From Linum tenue (lineage: Eukaryota > Streptophyta > Magnoliopsida > Malpighiales > Linaceae): 64,000 bases of DNA. The notes below the pieces were generated by a model that made no database searches, was not told where the DNA came from, and saw only the letters and a program-made list of their open reading frames with translations. The stretch lies in contig CAMGYJ010000006.1 of NCBI GenBank assembly GCA_946122785.1, forward strand, positions 71,425,676 to 71,489,675. The letters are read 5' to 3'. Of the stretch, positions 20,715 to 31,808 are shown piece after piece (within the stretch, counting starts at the first letter, position 1; each line of letters begins with the position of its first letter). A program made the translations under genes and the position numbers.

Positions 20715-23544
20715 ATGGAAGAATGCCGGCGGGGTTTGCTCCGGTTGGTGCTACTGATCTGGGTTTTGATTCGCTGCGCGGCGGCGCAGCAGAGGAGTGT
20801 GTTGCTGAGCTCGCGGGTGGAATGGAGGGCGCTGATCGATCTCCGGGGGTCTTTAGGGATCCGAAGCTCCGACTGGCCGATAAAATCCGACCCGTGCGCG
20901 AATTGGAAGGGAGTCCAGTGCGGCGGCGACGGCCGGGTCACCGGAATCAACGTTTCCGGGTTCAGGAGGACCCGGGTCGGGCGTTTGAATCCCGGGTTCT
21001 CCGTCGACGCCATGGCGAATTTCACTTCATTGGAGGTTTTCAATGCTTCGGGATTCGCCCTCCCGGGCTCCATCCCGGACTGGTTCGGGTCGCAATTCGG
21101 GTCGTCGCTCCGAGTTCTTGATCTCCGGGCGAGCTCAGTCACCGGCCCGATTCCGGCGACGCTCGGTGAGTTAACTCAGCTCAATGCTCTCTACCTCTCT
21201 GAAAATCAGCTCGCCGGCGCCCTGCCATCTACATTGGGGCAGCTGAGTCGAATGTCAATTCTTGACCTCTCTAGGAATCTGCTTACTGGGTCGATCCCGT
21301 GGAGTTTGGCTTCACTCAGGAACTTGTCAAGTCTCAATCTTTCTTCCAATTACTTATCCGGGTCGATTCCACCCGGATTCGGCAACATTTCAATGCTCAA
21401 GTCGTTAGATTTATCCGATAACAGTCTCGCCGGTTCAATCCCTGATGATTTTGGTGCATTATCTCAATTGGTTGACCTTAATCTCAGCAAGAACTCACTC
21501 TCTGGTTCATTGCCTGATGGATTATCCAAGCTAAACAACTTGCAGAAGATGGTAATTTCGAGCAACGAGCTAGATGGTAGACTGCCTAGTGCATTGTTTG
21601 CGTTGCCTGATCTGCAGATTGTGGATGTCTCTGGGAATAACTTCACAGGTGATGTGCAGAGCATTAGTTTCAATGGCAATGCAGCTGGTTCAGCCGCGTT
21701 GAATCTATCGAACAATTTGTTGTATGGAGCTCTATCTTCTCAGTTCGATAACTCTAGTTCCGTTGATCTATCTGGAAACTACATCCAAGGAAAGGTGGTC
21801 AATGGTGGAAGAACTCCAAGAAATGTGGTTCTTAGCTTGAACTGCTTAGAAGCAGTTTCTGATCAAAGGAGTTTGGAGGATTGCAGGATGTTTTACTCTC
21901 GGAGAGGGTTATCTTTCGACGATTTTGGAGCTCCATTACCATCACAAGAATTCAATCCCCGAAGATCAAGAAGTAAGCAATGGATATACATCTTAGTAGG
22001 GGTGGTTGGCGCAATAGGGTTCATCTTGGTCCTGGCTATTGTGATGGTATTGTTTCTCAGGAAGTTTGATAGGAACAGATCAAGCCCTAGAGGGAGTGCT
22101 AACGTTGGACCGGTTCCTGAAGGAGATAATAATAATGACCCTCCATCAGTGGCGAAAGATCTCGCTTTCATTTCTGGTATTGGTGAGTCATTCCCATATG
22201 AACAGCTCAGCAACTTGACAAGTGACTTAGCAGACAAGAATCTGATCAAACATGGTCACTCTGGAGATCTATTCCAAAGCCTCCTCGAAGGAGGCAGTCC
22301 GATTGTTGTGAAGAGGATCGATTCTCGTTCTGCCAAGAAGGAATTGGTGGAGCTGGAATTTTTCAGCAAGTATTCGCATGCTAGATTGGTGCCTCTTTTA
22401 GGGCATTGTTTGGAGAATGAGAATGAGAAGTTTCTGGTGTACAAGTATATGGTGAATGGAGATTTGGCTAGCTCATTGCACAAGGTTAGCAATGTTGACG
22501 AAGAAGATCGTTTGAAGTCATTGGATTGGATCACAAGGTTGAAGATAGCTACTGGAGCTGCTGAAGGGCTTTGTTACTTGCACCATGAGTGTAATCCTCC
22601 TGTTGTTCATAGGTATTCTATGCTAGAAGATACTTTAGTTCACAAGTTATGGTAATACGCTTGACTGCAATTGCTCACTCAATGCATCTTCTTTTGTTCT
22701 TCTAAAAGGGATGTTCAAGCAAGTAGCATTCTTCTTGACGACAAGTTCGAAGTTCGACTTGGAAGCTTAAGTTCGGTCCACGTCCAGGAAGGCCCAGAAT
22801 CACACCACAACAAGATCATCACAAGGTTCTTGAGAAAACAACTGTAAGTATTTTCTCAGTTCTTTTCTCCCCTCGCCTTCATCTTTGATTGTTCTTTGCT
22901 CAATCCGCAACTCAAAACTCTTTGCTTATAACAGATCATCCGAAGCTGGAGGCTCTAGAGGAGGATTAATGGCGACCTGTGCACACGACGTCTACTGCTT
23001 CGGTAAGGTCCTCCTTGAGCTAGTAACAGGCAAGCTCGGAATCAGCAACAAATCGGATGATGCCACGATTCGAGATTGGCTCGACCAAACGCTCCCTTAC
23101 ATCAGCATCTATGACAAAGAGCTGGTGACCAAGATCGTCGATCCATCAATGATGGTTGATGAGGACTTGCTCGAAGAGGTTTGGGCCATGGCCATCATTG
23201 CCAGGTCATGTTTGAATCCCAAGCCTTCCAAACGTCCTCCCATGAAGTACATTCTGAAAGCATTGGAGAACCCTATGAAAGTAGTAAGGGCAGACAGCTA
23301 TGGTTCAGGGCGGCTCAGAACGACATCCTCGAGGAGGTCGTCGTGGAGCAGTGCTTTCTTTGGGAGCTGGCGGCATAGCTCCTCGGAGAATGCCGTAGCA
23401 GTTGGTGGATCAAAGCAGCCGGTGAGAATAGGATCTCATAACAGCGGTAGGATTGGGTACAGTAAGAGACTGTCGAACGAGATATTCCCCGAGCCACTCG
23501 AGATTCAAGACATAGAGCGACAAGAGCCAGATTACGAGCATTGA
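20715..23544 (+). CDS. LRR receptor-like protein, predicted pseudokinase (At2g16250-like)
   Basis: Three exons, 20715-22612, 22709-22843 and 22935-23544, with GT-AG introns and consistent phase, give 880 residues. The order is signal peptide (residues 1-24, LLRLVLLIWVLIRCAAAQ), LRR N-cap with the cysteine pair DPCANWKGVQC, about eight to nine leucine-rich repeats (roughly 95-320), a transmembrane helix near 421-445 (ILVGVVGAIGFILVLAIVMV) followed by basic residues, and a kinase-like domain to about 790. The beta-3 lysine (IVVKRID) and HRD remain. The catalytic loop reads HRDVQASS, lacking Lys and Asn, the DFG position reads RLGS, and the activation segment is shortened, so phosphotransfer is unlikely. 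From memory the layout matches Arabidopsis At2g16250, which has the same deviations. The likely role is a signalling partner at the plasma membrane; the ligand is unknown. The start is the first ATG before the signal peptide. Confidence 0.92.
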
Positions 23545-23855
23545 AAGTGGATTGCTAGAACAGTTTTGACAAAGCGTACTGATCAATCAATCACCATTGT
23601 TCCGAGATTCTTTAGATTTTTTAAGAGCTTGTTTATGGTTTTTCAGAAACAGGCTGCAAATTCTTTCCACCTCCCACCACTGTAATTGATCACTTTTCCC
23701 TAATGCATAGCTTGCAAGTATTGAAATCAAAATGTGTATTTGTTCTACAAAATCTGTTCTTTCCCTCTTGACAAATCCAAAGTACATGAAAGAGACAAAC
23801 AAAGAAGTACAAAGAGGGTTATTGATAACACCAGACCGATTCCTTTCGAAAGTTT

Positions 23856-24503
23856 TCAAGAGGAGGTCTTCATCGCCATCTCTGGGCAAGCAGAGCTTCC
23901 ATCGGCGTAAACAGGGTGGAGATCATAGCCTTCTTTGGGGACAATGTGAACCCATTTACGGCCACTGAGCTTGTGAGTCTCGAACTTGACATTTCCTTCC
24001 TTCAATGCAAACAGAGTGTGATCTCTTCCAATTCCGACGTAATTTCCAGGATGAAATCGTGTCCCTCGCTGACGAACTATGATGTTCCCTGGAATCACCC
24101 TCTGCAATCAAAATGGAAAACCCTCATTCTCCGTCACAAGATTGAATCTTTCTATATTTCAGTAAAGCAAGTTCACAACAACTAACCTCCCCACCGAATT
24201 TCTTAACTCCCAAGTTCTTGGGCTTGGAGTCCCGTCCGTTCTTCGTGGATCCAGCTGTTTTCTTTGTAGCCCATCGACGGAACATCACGTTCAGGCCGCC
24301 GCCGGCGGACACATCTGGAAACCAGAACCACATATTTTCATTCCATTACATAAGGAATGAGATTTTATGTCGGGGATTCAAACGGAGAACTAAAATGGAA
24401 TCAGATTGAAAGGTTTACCGGTGAAGGTTTCATAGATAGGGGCACTAGTGACGAGCTCCTTCAGATTTAAACCTCTGCAAAGCCTCGAGGTGAAATGGAA
24501 CAT
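23856..24503 (-). CDS. Mitochondrial large-subunit ribosomal protein bL27m
   Basis: Three exons on the minus strand, 24503-24419, 24314-24187 and 24101-23856, with GT-AG introns, encode 152 residues. The N-terminus ([17 protein letters not shown]) is basic and hydroxylated, as in a mitochondrial presequence. The mature part starts near [18 protein letters not shown] and carries the bL27 signature GVKKFGGE, then [18 protein letters not shown] and [12 protein letters not shown]. bL27 lies near the peptidyl-transferase centre of bacterial-type ribosomes. The WATKKTAG entry and the extended C-terminus ([15 protein letters not shown]) fit the mitochondrial and not the plastid form. A 5' UTR intron is likely (TTTCCCCACAG about 20 bases before the ATG). 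The gene converges on the receptor pseudokinase, with about 310 bp between stop codons. Confidence 0.93.
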
Positions 24504-25335
24504 CTTTTCAGAGATTGTCACCTGTGGGGAAAAAGACCCACCATGAAATTTAAGCTCTAAGAAACTGACATTAATTCGTGGAAACACATTTAGGAAGAGA
24601 ACCCTGAATAATCAAGAAATAGGAAACCCTATGCAACCAGAAATTGGATTGGAATTCGATTCTGAGGCTTTAGGGTTTAAGATTGACAAACGAGTTGGCC
24701 GAATCACCTGGGAGTCTCGAAATTGATTCTTCTTCGAGTTCAGTCGTTGGACGATCGGAGAGTGGGAGGTGAATACTCTGCCTTCGTCGCCGGCTGTTCA
24801 GCGGCCGCCGCGGGTTTTTCTCCTGCTGCTGGGGAAGATGATTGGCTAATTTTGTTGTAATATTCATTATTCAGAGGATGGCCAACAAATGGGCTGTGCA
24901 TTGGGCCTGCTTCCGGTTTGCGACTAGGAAACACAGACTACGCCCACACCTCATCACAAGCTTCGGCCCAATGAGTCAAACAGGTTTTCTGGCCCAATTG
25001 CTTTTGTTGAGATTGCAGAATCGGAGGTTGTACACTCGTAGTCGATAAGTGGATGGTAGAGTATTTTGTACTTAAAATATGGTATAAATGTGGTCCAATT
25101 GTTTAGTTCCGATAAAAATTTATATCGACGTCAATTCTCATAGGAGGGTTTTTAGTTGGACCGCTGGTACGGTTTTACTAGCACGGGCTTGAGTTATTAA
25201 AAAATGTGGGTAGGAAAATTTACATGGAGGGAATTGAAAGGTGGAACAAATGGAGTGGTAAGTCAAACTGCAGTGGTTATTGGAAGAGTTGTATGGAGGG
25301 TTGTTATATGTTTGATTTGGAGGGAACATTGTTCC
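24504..25335. other. bL27m upstream region; no further gene seen
   Basis: 24504-24840 is the leader and promoter side of bL27m, with a candidate donor CCCAG|GTGATT near 24705-24715. The GGCCCAA-type elements near 24905 and 24965 (ATTGGGCCT, CGGCCCAAT) are typical of promoters of ribosomal-protein and other housekeeping plant genes. The rest shows nothing recognisable. Confidence 0.45.
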
Positions 25336-25766
25336 TAGGGCTGGCTATTTGGACCGGGACCGGATGAAAAACCGGAAACCGGATCGTATAACTCAGACCG
25401 AGATCGGACCGAGACCGGATAGTAAACATTCCAATCCAATCTTTGGGCTTAGATTTGAGGTAAAAAACCGGATAAAGACCGGATAAGAGAGCTCAACACC
25501 CAAAACTTAAGGGTAATTTGCATAAACGGTCACAAACCTTTGCACTTAGTACAAAAGTTAACCAACTCCTCACCCTTTTAGGCCTTAGGCCACTCAAATT
25601 CCCACAATCTCACTATAAAATCAAGACCGAATTGGGACTGGACCGGGTCAAGACCGGACTGTATCCAATCCAATATTCGGTCCTTATATTTTCAAAAAAC
25701 CCGAACTGGACCAGATCAATTTGGGCAAATTTAACCGGACCGGACCGGACCGTATAGCCACCCCTA
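25336..25766. mobile_element. hAT-type MITE, GACCGGA iterons (element E)
   Basis: The ends are TAGGGCTGGCTAT and ATAGCCACCCCTA. A perfect 8 bp target duplication ATTGTTCC lies at 25328-25335 and 25767-25774. The subterminal unit GACCGGAC or ACCGGATA recurs on both sides. The element is 431 bp long, has no coding capacity and is one of the freshest hAT insertions here. Confidence 0.9.
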
Positions 25767-26118
25767 ATTGTTCCAGTCTGTATGGTTGTGCTGCAGTGAA
25801 AAGTCCAAAGTCAGTTGCTTCAGGACACTGCTGCTTGTTCTTGATAGGCGTTATAATATTTGCTATTTGTTTTGTCGGAGCTTAATGACATTTTGAGCTA
25901 ACCATAAAAAAAGATGATATAAGAAACCAGAATTATCCTGGGACATACGAAAACCATGAGATGTGGATGATGATGAAAAGCCTCACGGCCAGTATGAGTT
26001 TGGAAATTAAAAATAGGAATGTGGATTGACATAATTTCTTCTATATTTAATAGGGGCATACAATAATATAGCAACAACTTTGTTCAAATCTTATTTAAAC
26101 AATAATAAAATATGTAAT
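25767..26118. other. No gene seen
   Basis: AT-rich 3' flank of the first S1-like gene. No recognisable repeat ends. Confidence 0.5.
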
Positions 26119-26550
26119 TTATTGCCAGTTTGTCGAGTATTGATCTTTATTATCTTCGATATGTCGTAGGTAAACTCCATCCTCTTTTACAACCCAATAT
26201 GTATTGTTCTTATGCTCCCTGCTCTGTTCGTCTGCGTCCTCCTTGTACGCATCGAAGATAGCACGGCGCTGATCGTCTGTGGACACCTCACATGTCCACT
26301 TGGTGGTCCAGAATACATGTGGTTTGAACCTCCATGTGAATTCCGCCCCAACAGCCACATCATTATACCCCCTGTCGTCATTTTCAGATCGACAATGGAC
26401 GTGCAAGACACTCTTGGTTAAACCGTTGATGACGTGGATGTGTTTGTACGGCCATATGCTCCACGCCGATGAAATTTCGGTGAGTGTTGCAACCACAAGC
26501 AGGACTAGAAGTAGTGACGGCCTGGTGATAGGTGTGACCATGGTTGACAT
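26119..26550 (-). CDS. Self-incompatibility S1-like secreted protein, copy 1
   Basis: An intronless frame of 143 codons belongs to the Plant self-incompatibility S1 (SPH) family of small secreted proteins. A signal peptide covers residues 1 to about 29 (PSLLLVLLVVATLTEISSA). The mature part has the family landmarks HIHVINGL, LHVHCRSENDDRG, EFTWRFKPHVFW, TTKWTCEV and YWVVKEDGVYL. Only the two N-terminal cysteines of the usual four are present; the second pair near the C-terminus is missing. NNT near residue 115 is an N-glycosylation sequon. The ATG at 26550 is used, but the Met three codons later (MVTPIT) aligns with the start of copies 2 and 3. A TATA box (CTATATAAATA) lies at 26625-26615. 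Most family members have unknown roles; poppy PrsS is the known pollen-rejection ligand. Confidence 0.88.
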   Translation of the reverse strand: MSTMVTPITRPSLLLVLLVVATLTEISSAWSIWPYKHIHVINGLTKSVLHVHCRSENDDRGYNDVAVGAEFTWRFKPHVFWTTKWTCEVSTDDQRRAIFDAYKEDADEQSREHKNNTYWVVKEDGVYLRHIEDNKDQYSTNWQ

Positions 26551-26820
26551 CCTTATTTGTGTTTTGTATGTGGTTTGAGTTTGTGGGGATTATGAGTTAT
26601 GACTAAGATGAAAGTATTTATATAGGATGATAAATGGGCATGAACTTTACTGGGATTGGTGACTGAAAATTTATATGTTGATAAGGTTGCATTAATGAAA
26701 GAAAATTGGGAAGGTTACTCTTACGGTCTTACCCGTGTGATGATAAAAATGGTTATTGAATAATTTTGGGGATGATAGTGCTATTGATAGATCAATCAAC
26801 CTTTCTTATGAAAAAAATAT
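26551..26820 (-). promoter_or_regulatory. Promoter of S1-like copy 1, shared with copies 2 and 3
   Basis: The TATA box is at 26625-26615. Farther out, AATGGTTATTGAATAA and ACCTTTCTTATG (plus strand, about 26748-26815) recur in the same order upstream of copies 2 (32812-32875) and 3 (inverted, 36820-36900). The promoter was therefore duplicated with the genes. Confidence 0.6.
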
Positions 26821-26928
26821 TATTATGATGGAATATTACATGGAATATTCACACCAATGACATTTCTTTATATATTTTTTGGATATTACATGGAATATTA
26901 TTATGGGTAATCAACAATTTGATTAAAC

Positions 26929-27566
26929 GTGTTCGGATCACCAAGGCCTTCGAGAAGGAGAGCAACGTGTTCGGAGCCGGGGGACTCCGAGAGAGGCGGG
27001 AAATCAACTGGAAGCTACCGCCGAGTGGTTGGGCCTGTGTTAACACCGATGGCTCAGCTACTCTCTCTCTCTCCTGCGAGCACGAGCTGTGGCGGCGTCG
27101 TGAGGGGAGACGATGGCCGCTTTATAAAAGCATTCACAGCGAACCTAGGAGGGGGTTCGATCACTCGTGCTGAGCTGGCTGGGATTGCTCATGGGTTGAG
27201 ATTCGCTTGGGAAGAGGGGATCAGGAAGGTTGTTCTACAGACAGACTCTTGCACTGCCCGGACGTTGATCGAGAAAGCGACTCCGCAGCATCCTCATTAC
27301 TCCTGCGTCGCAGAGATCCGCCAATGGTTAGCTCGGCATTGGCTTGTCAGGATAGAGCATGTTTTCAGAGAAGCGAATTTCGTGGCTGACCACCTCGCTT
27401 CCATTGGCCATTCTGTTCCTATAGGGGTTCATGCGATTCATAACCCGAGTAACACTCTTCTATATTGGCTGTACTTTGATACTCTGGGGATTCAAACGCC
27501 CCGTTTTGTCAGTTCTTAATGCAGGCTAGGGCGCCCTTTGCGCCCTGTTTCTCAAAAAAAAAAAAA
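26929..27566 (+). mobile_element. 5'-truncated LINE insertion with RNase H fragment
   Basis: A 638 bp insertion ends in a 13-14 base poly(A) (27553-27566) and is flanked by a 10 bp target duplication TTGATTAAAC at 26919-26928 and 27567-27576. It encodes a piece of an RVT_3 RNase H: WKLPPSGWACVNTDGSA in one frame, then after a frameshift GGVVRGDDGRFIKAF, AELAGIAHGLRFAW, LQTDS and FREANFVADHLA. All four RNase H acidic positions are recognisable. Truncation at the 5' side, a poly(A) tail and the duplication are the standard marks of target-primed reverse transcription. It is inactive. Confidence 0.9.
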
Positions 27567-27576
27567 TTGATTAAAC

Positions 27577-27934
27577 TCCGAATACCTTATAACCAATAAT
27601 CCTCTCAAAGTGTAAACTGTACTGAACTTCTCAATACCTGTACCACCAACGATACGGATATTATTGTCACAAAGCCGATAGTTATGGCTATGCACGTGAA
27701 CTTTGCATATATTTCTGATGCGTTTGTTACATTTATCACTAGCCATTAACCCAACGAATTTGACTCCCATTAACAAACAATATACTTGGTTAAATATATC
27801 AAACTTGGGATTTTGATACCAAATTCATGACCCAAATCCAATAAACAAACAACCCATTTATTGATTAGAACAAAATGGTTTTACCTTTGACAAAACAAGA
27901 AGAAGATCTAAGTCCCAAAAGAAGAGGAATTTTA
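27577..27934. other. No gene seen; inverted MULE-end-like fragment
   Basis: ATTATTGTCACAAAGCC and CGATAGTTATGGCTATGCA at about 27660-27695 are an inverted match to the repeat at 19396. Nothing else is recognised. Confidence 0.4.
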
Positions 27935-28142
27935 CAATGATTCATAGCATTGATGCTTTCATTTGAAAAACAAATCATATATGATACAAACTACAAATTG
28001 TACCAATACATTTTTGTACAAATTCCTTGTGGTACAAACTGAACTTGTACCTTCACGTTATTTTATAATTTTATTTTGTACCTATACATTTTTCCGTACA
28101 TATTCTGTTATAATACAAACTAAACTTGTATCTTTAATGTTA

Positions 28143-31100
28143 CTGAATTGCTATTTATAGCCCTAACTTTTTCTTATTTATAGCCCTATGAGAATATAAT
28201 TACTATTTTACCCTTCCTTCCTTTTAAAATATTGAACTTGTTACAACTCCAACCAAACACTCCCTTCCCTCCCAATTCAACTCGCCGGATTCCTCCTAGA
28301 TTCCTCCCAAATATTCTCGCCGGCGACGACGAGCTCTCGCCGGCGACGACGAGCTCTCGCCGGAGACGTGACTCGCCCCTTCTCTCCTGTCGCCGGTTTC
28401 CTCTCAAATACGACGACCACCTCTCCCCGGAGACGACCACCTCTCGCCGGAGACGAAATCAGAGCGCTTCGCGAAGGTAATTTTTAATTTTTGCACGAAG
28501 GAGGTGACGACCGGCCGTTTGACCCGCCGCCGGCAAGGGCGACGTCCTGTCCAGACGTCGCCGGCGACGGACACCGGCCGTTTGACACGCCTGGGCAGGA
28601 CGTCGCCCTCGCCGGCGGCGGTCAAATACATTTTTTTAAATTTAGGTTAATTATCTATTATAATTATTATGATTTAATGTAGGTTAATTATATACTTTAA
28701 ATTAATTTAAAAAATTACTTTAATTATCTCCTTTAATTATGTAGGTTAATTATATGCTTTAATTATTATGATTTAATGTAGGTTAATTACTCTAATTATC
28801 TGTTTAAATTATATATGTTAATTATCTTCTTTAAATATGTTAATATTTAATATATACGAAAATTATGTTGGTTAATGTTTTCATTTAATTGAAATTAGAT
28901 AGGAAAGGTAAATTTTAATTGATAAATATAAGAAAGTTTAATAATTTAAATATAGAATTTTATTTCATAGTAAGTATTAATTGTTGTACGAACCTTAAAT
29001 TGCAATTGACAATTTAAGCAAGAAAATTAAGTTAGAATTCATCGTGAAATACATTACAATTTTGAACATTATATTGTGATGGGAATTTTATTGTAATTGA
29101 AATTATATACGAATGTTAAATTATAATAGACAATTTAAGCAAGAAAATTAAGTTAGAATTTATTGTGAAATTCATTATAATTTCGAATATTATATTGTGA
29201 TGATAATTTTATTGTAATTGAAATTATATACGAATGTTAAATTATAATAGACAAATATACAAACCTTGAACATTTGAATATAAAAATTTATTATATGAGA
29301 ACTAACAATTATCATAGGAACATTGCTAATATGAACATTGCTAATAACTATTACATGATGATAATAATCTGACAATAATTTTAATTCAAATTTTAATAGG
29401 TAGAAAATGGTGGATACAAGAGGAAAGAAGAAGTTGAAGGAGGTAGAGCCGTCGAGGGTGACCATCATCACGCTTGTAGCCAATGTAGTACCCCATCTCT
29501 CTCGCATGGTGTAACGTCCAATCCGAAGGGGTCATGCCACTCAATCTCTCAATCCTTATATTTGCTGTCATGTTGTAAAATTGTCGTTTGTTATGGTGAG
29601 TACCATACTTTTGGTTGATAGTTTGCATCATTTTTCGAGGAGCAACACGTGCCCATTCCATCTCCTTCATATCCTTTAGCTCTTCATTAGTAAAAGCATT
29701 CCTCTGAGTGTGGCCTTCGGGATAAAGCTCTAATGCATGGTTGTGAAACCCACAAAATTGTCCCGGATTGTGATTGTCCTTCACACCATCAATCATCCAA
29801 GTCTTATCCTCCGGGAGTCCCACCAGTCTCACTCGAAAACGACAACCATCTTTAAGTGACTTTGTGTTGGATCGTCCTTTCTTATCCGGATCTGGGACAT
29901 TTGTATTGTTCTTATATCCACGATGGCAGTGAAGATATATTCGGGAGTACATCTCGCCATCATTTGATTTGGTTGATGAATGTGTCAAAAAGAACCCAAG
30001 ATCTTTTGCAATCACTTTCGCAGCTTCCATAGCTTCATTCCATGACTTATATCTTGTATTTGTTATGAAAAATTGAGTATAATCAACTTTGTCTCCCTTA
30101 TCTTTCGGATCTCCCTAAAATAAACACATTTATCTTATTAGTGATACTAATTTTGAAATGTTTGTTGTAGATTAAATTATTCCAATTTGATATAGATCGA
30201 GTCTTACATAAGTTTCAACACTTTTCATGACTTGTAATGTTTGTTGTAAATTGAATTCTTACAATTTGAAAATGGATTGAGTCTTATGTAAGTTTTAGAA
30301 AATTTGATGACTTGTTTGCAATATTAGATTTTATATTTATCTTCTTATTAAAAAATATTAAACATGTTATTAACAATTATTCAATATTCGAACATAAACT
30401 AATCCAATACATTTTCAACAAAAAATTAGCACATTTAGCATGATTAACTACCAAATCCTAATATTTCAATATGCAATAAAAAGTTTTTAACAAGTAGACA
30501 CGTACTCATTAAATTATCAACAACACAACGTTGTAACAATTATTCAATATTTGAACATTAACTAATCCAATACATTTTCAATAAAAAATTAGCACATTTA
30601 ACATGATTAACTACCAAATCCTAATATTTCAACCTACAACAAGTAGACACGTACTAATTAAATTATCAACAAGATAGTAAAAGCAATAATTCAACATTTT
30701 TCAAACAATATGTATCATTGTAAAGCAAATATTTAAGCATATTATCAATTACTAGACTTCATCATAACAATAAATAATTCAACATGATTCTAAAATTAAA
30801 AAGTTTACCTCACTAACCGTGTTACTCATTATCTGATGTAGTGATATCCGGAAGTCCGAACTTGACCAACTTCAAGAAATACATTCAAGAAAAATATTTT
30901 CAGTAATACTAACATAGTTTCAAAATATAAAAAAATGAAATTCAAGAAATTCATTCTAAAAATAATATTATAGCAAATCCATCCTAAAAAATATGATAAT
31001 TACAATATCATAAAATAATAAACTACAATAAAATCGCTAAATATTCTTCAAAGTCTAAATTATTGTTAGTAAACATTAACTTAGTTTCAAAATAATAAAA

Positions 31101-31740
31101 AATGAAGTTAAAGAACTTCATTCTACAAATAATATTATAAAAAATCCTACTAAAAATATGGTAATTACAATATTCATAAAATAATAAATTACAATAATAA
31201 AAACACTACATATTCTTAAAATATGGAAATTAAAAGTCTAAATTCAGGAAACATTAACTTAGTTTCGAAATATGAAAAATTAAAATTCAATAACTTCATT
31301 TTAAAAATAATATTAGAACAAATTTTTCTAAACAATATGATAATTAAAAAATCTAAAATAATAACCGAAAATTTAAATTAATATATTTTAAAAAATCTAA
31401 TATACTTCACAAATTTAAATTAACAAAAAATTAAAAATAAAATAAAAAATCGGCGACGTCCCGGCAAGACGTTCGTCCGTCGCCGGCGACGTCCCGGCCG
31501 GACTTTCGTCCGTCGTTGTCGGGTAATTTGCCGACGTACCTCGTCGGAGAAAGGAGCTGTCGTCGTCGGAGGTGGCGGTCGCCGGCGGTGAGTATTGTAG
31601 GATTGTGTTTGGAAAAGTGTTTGAATGTTTTGGTCTTGGAATGTGTGAAGTAAATGTATTTAAATGTTATAGGTATTATTGTACTTTTTATAATTTAGGA
31701 CTACAAATAAAAATAATTTAGGGCTACAAATAGTACGTCC
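28143..31740. mobile_element. Mutator-like element (MULE) carrying a FAR1-type gene
   Basis: A perfect 9 bp target duplication TTAATGTTA lies at 28134-28142 and 31741-31749, the size made by Mutator transposases. The inverted ends of about 65 bp are built of repeated TATTTATAGCCCTA and TATTTGTAGCCCTAAA units. Inside each end is a GC-rich block with CGTCGCCGGCGACG-type units (28310-28620 and 31450-31600). The centre is AT-rich apart from one minus-strand gene (29386-30829). No MULE transposase core (DDE) was found, so movement would need help from another element. Confidence 0.85.
29386..30829 (-). CDS. FAR1-type zinc-finger (DNA-binding domain only) protein in a MULE
   Basis: Exon 1 (30829-30809) encodes seven codons, MSNTVSE, and exon 2 (30114-29386) the rest; the GT-AG intron is in phase and gives 249 residues. 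The centre is a FAR1/WRKY-GCM1-type zinc-binding fold: IYLHCHRGYKN, then DGCRFRVRL, W-I near DKTWMIDGV, and the HNHAL pair. After it comes the helical region with LKDMKEMEWARVAPRKMMQTINQKYG that normally links the fold to a MULE transposase. The DDE catalytic domain and SWIM finger are absent. The last 20 or so residues (LYLLQLLLSSCIHHF) look unlike the family and may be read-through past a lost splice site. It may be a decayed transposase or a stand-alone DNA binder; expression is unknown. Confidence 0.65.
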
Positions 31741-31808
31741 TTAATGTTATGGTATACAAGTTCAACTTGTAAGTTGTACCTTGAAACACCAATACTTTGA
31801 AACGGGCT

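Larger units (their letters stand above)
27935..31808. mobile_element. MITE (TAGCATTGGTGTT family) split by a MULE
   Basis: The left part (27935-28142: ATTCATAGCATTGATG, then TTGTACCTT-type units) and the right part (31741-31808: AATGTTATGGTATACAAG, then ACACCAATACTTTGAAAC) together match the MITE at 16403-16672. The break is the 9 bp target of the MULE, so the MITE is older than the MULE insertion. Confidence 0.6.

Noticed and set aside
20564..21142. Minus-strand frame of 192 codons opposite the receptor gene
   Set aside because: It is antisense to the signal peptide and LRR region; the plus-strand protein is clearly real.
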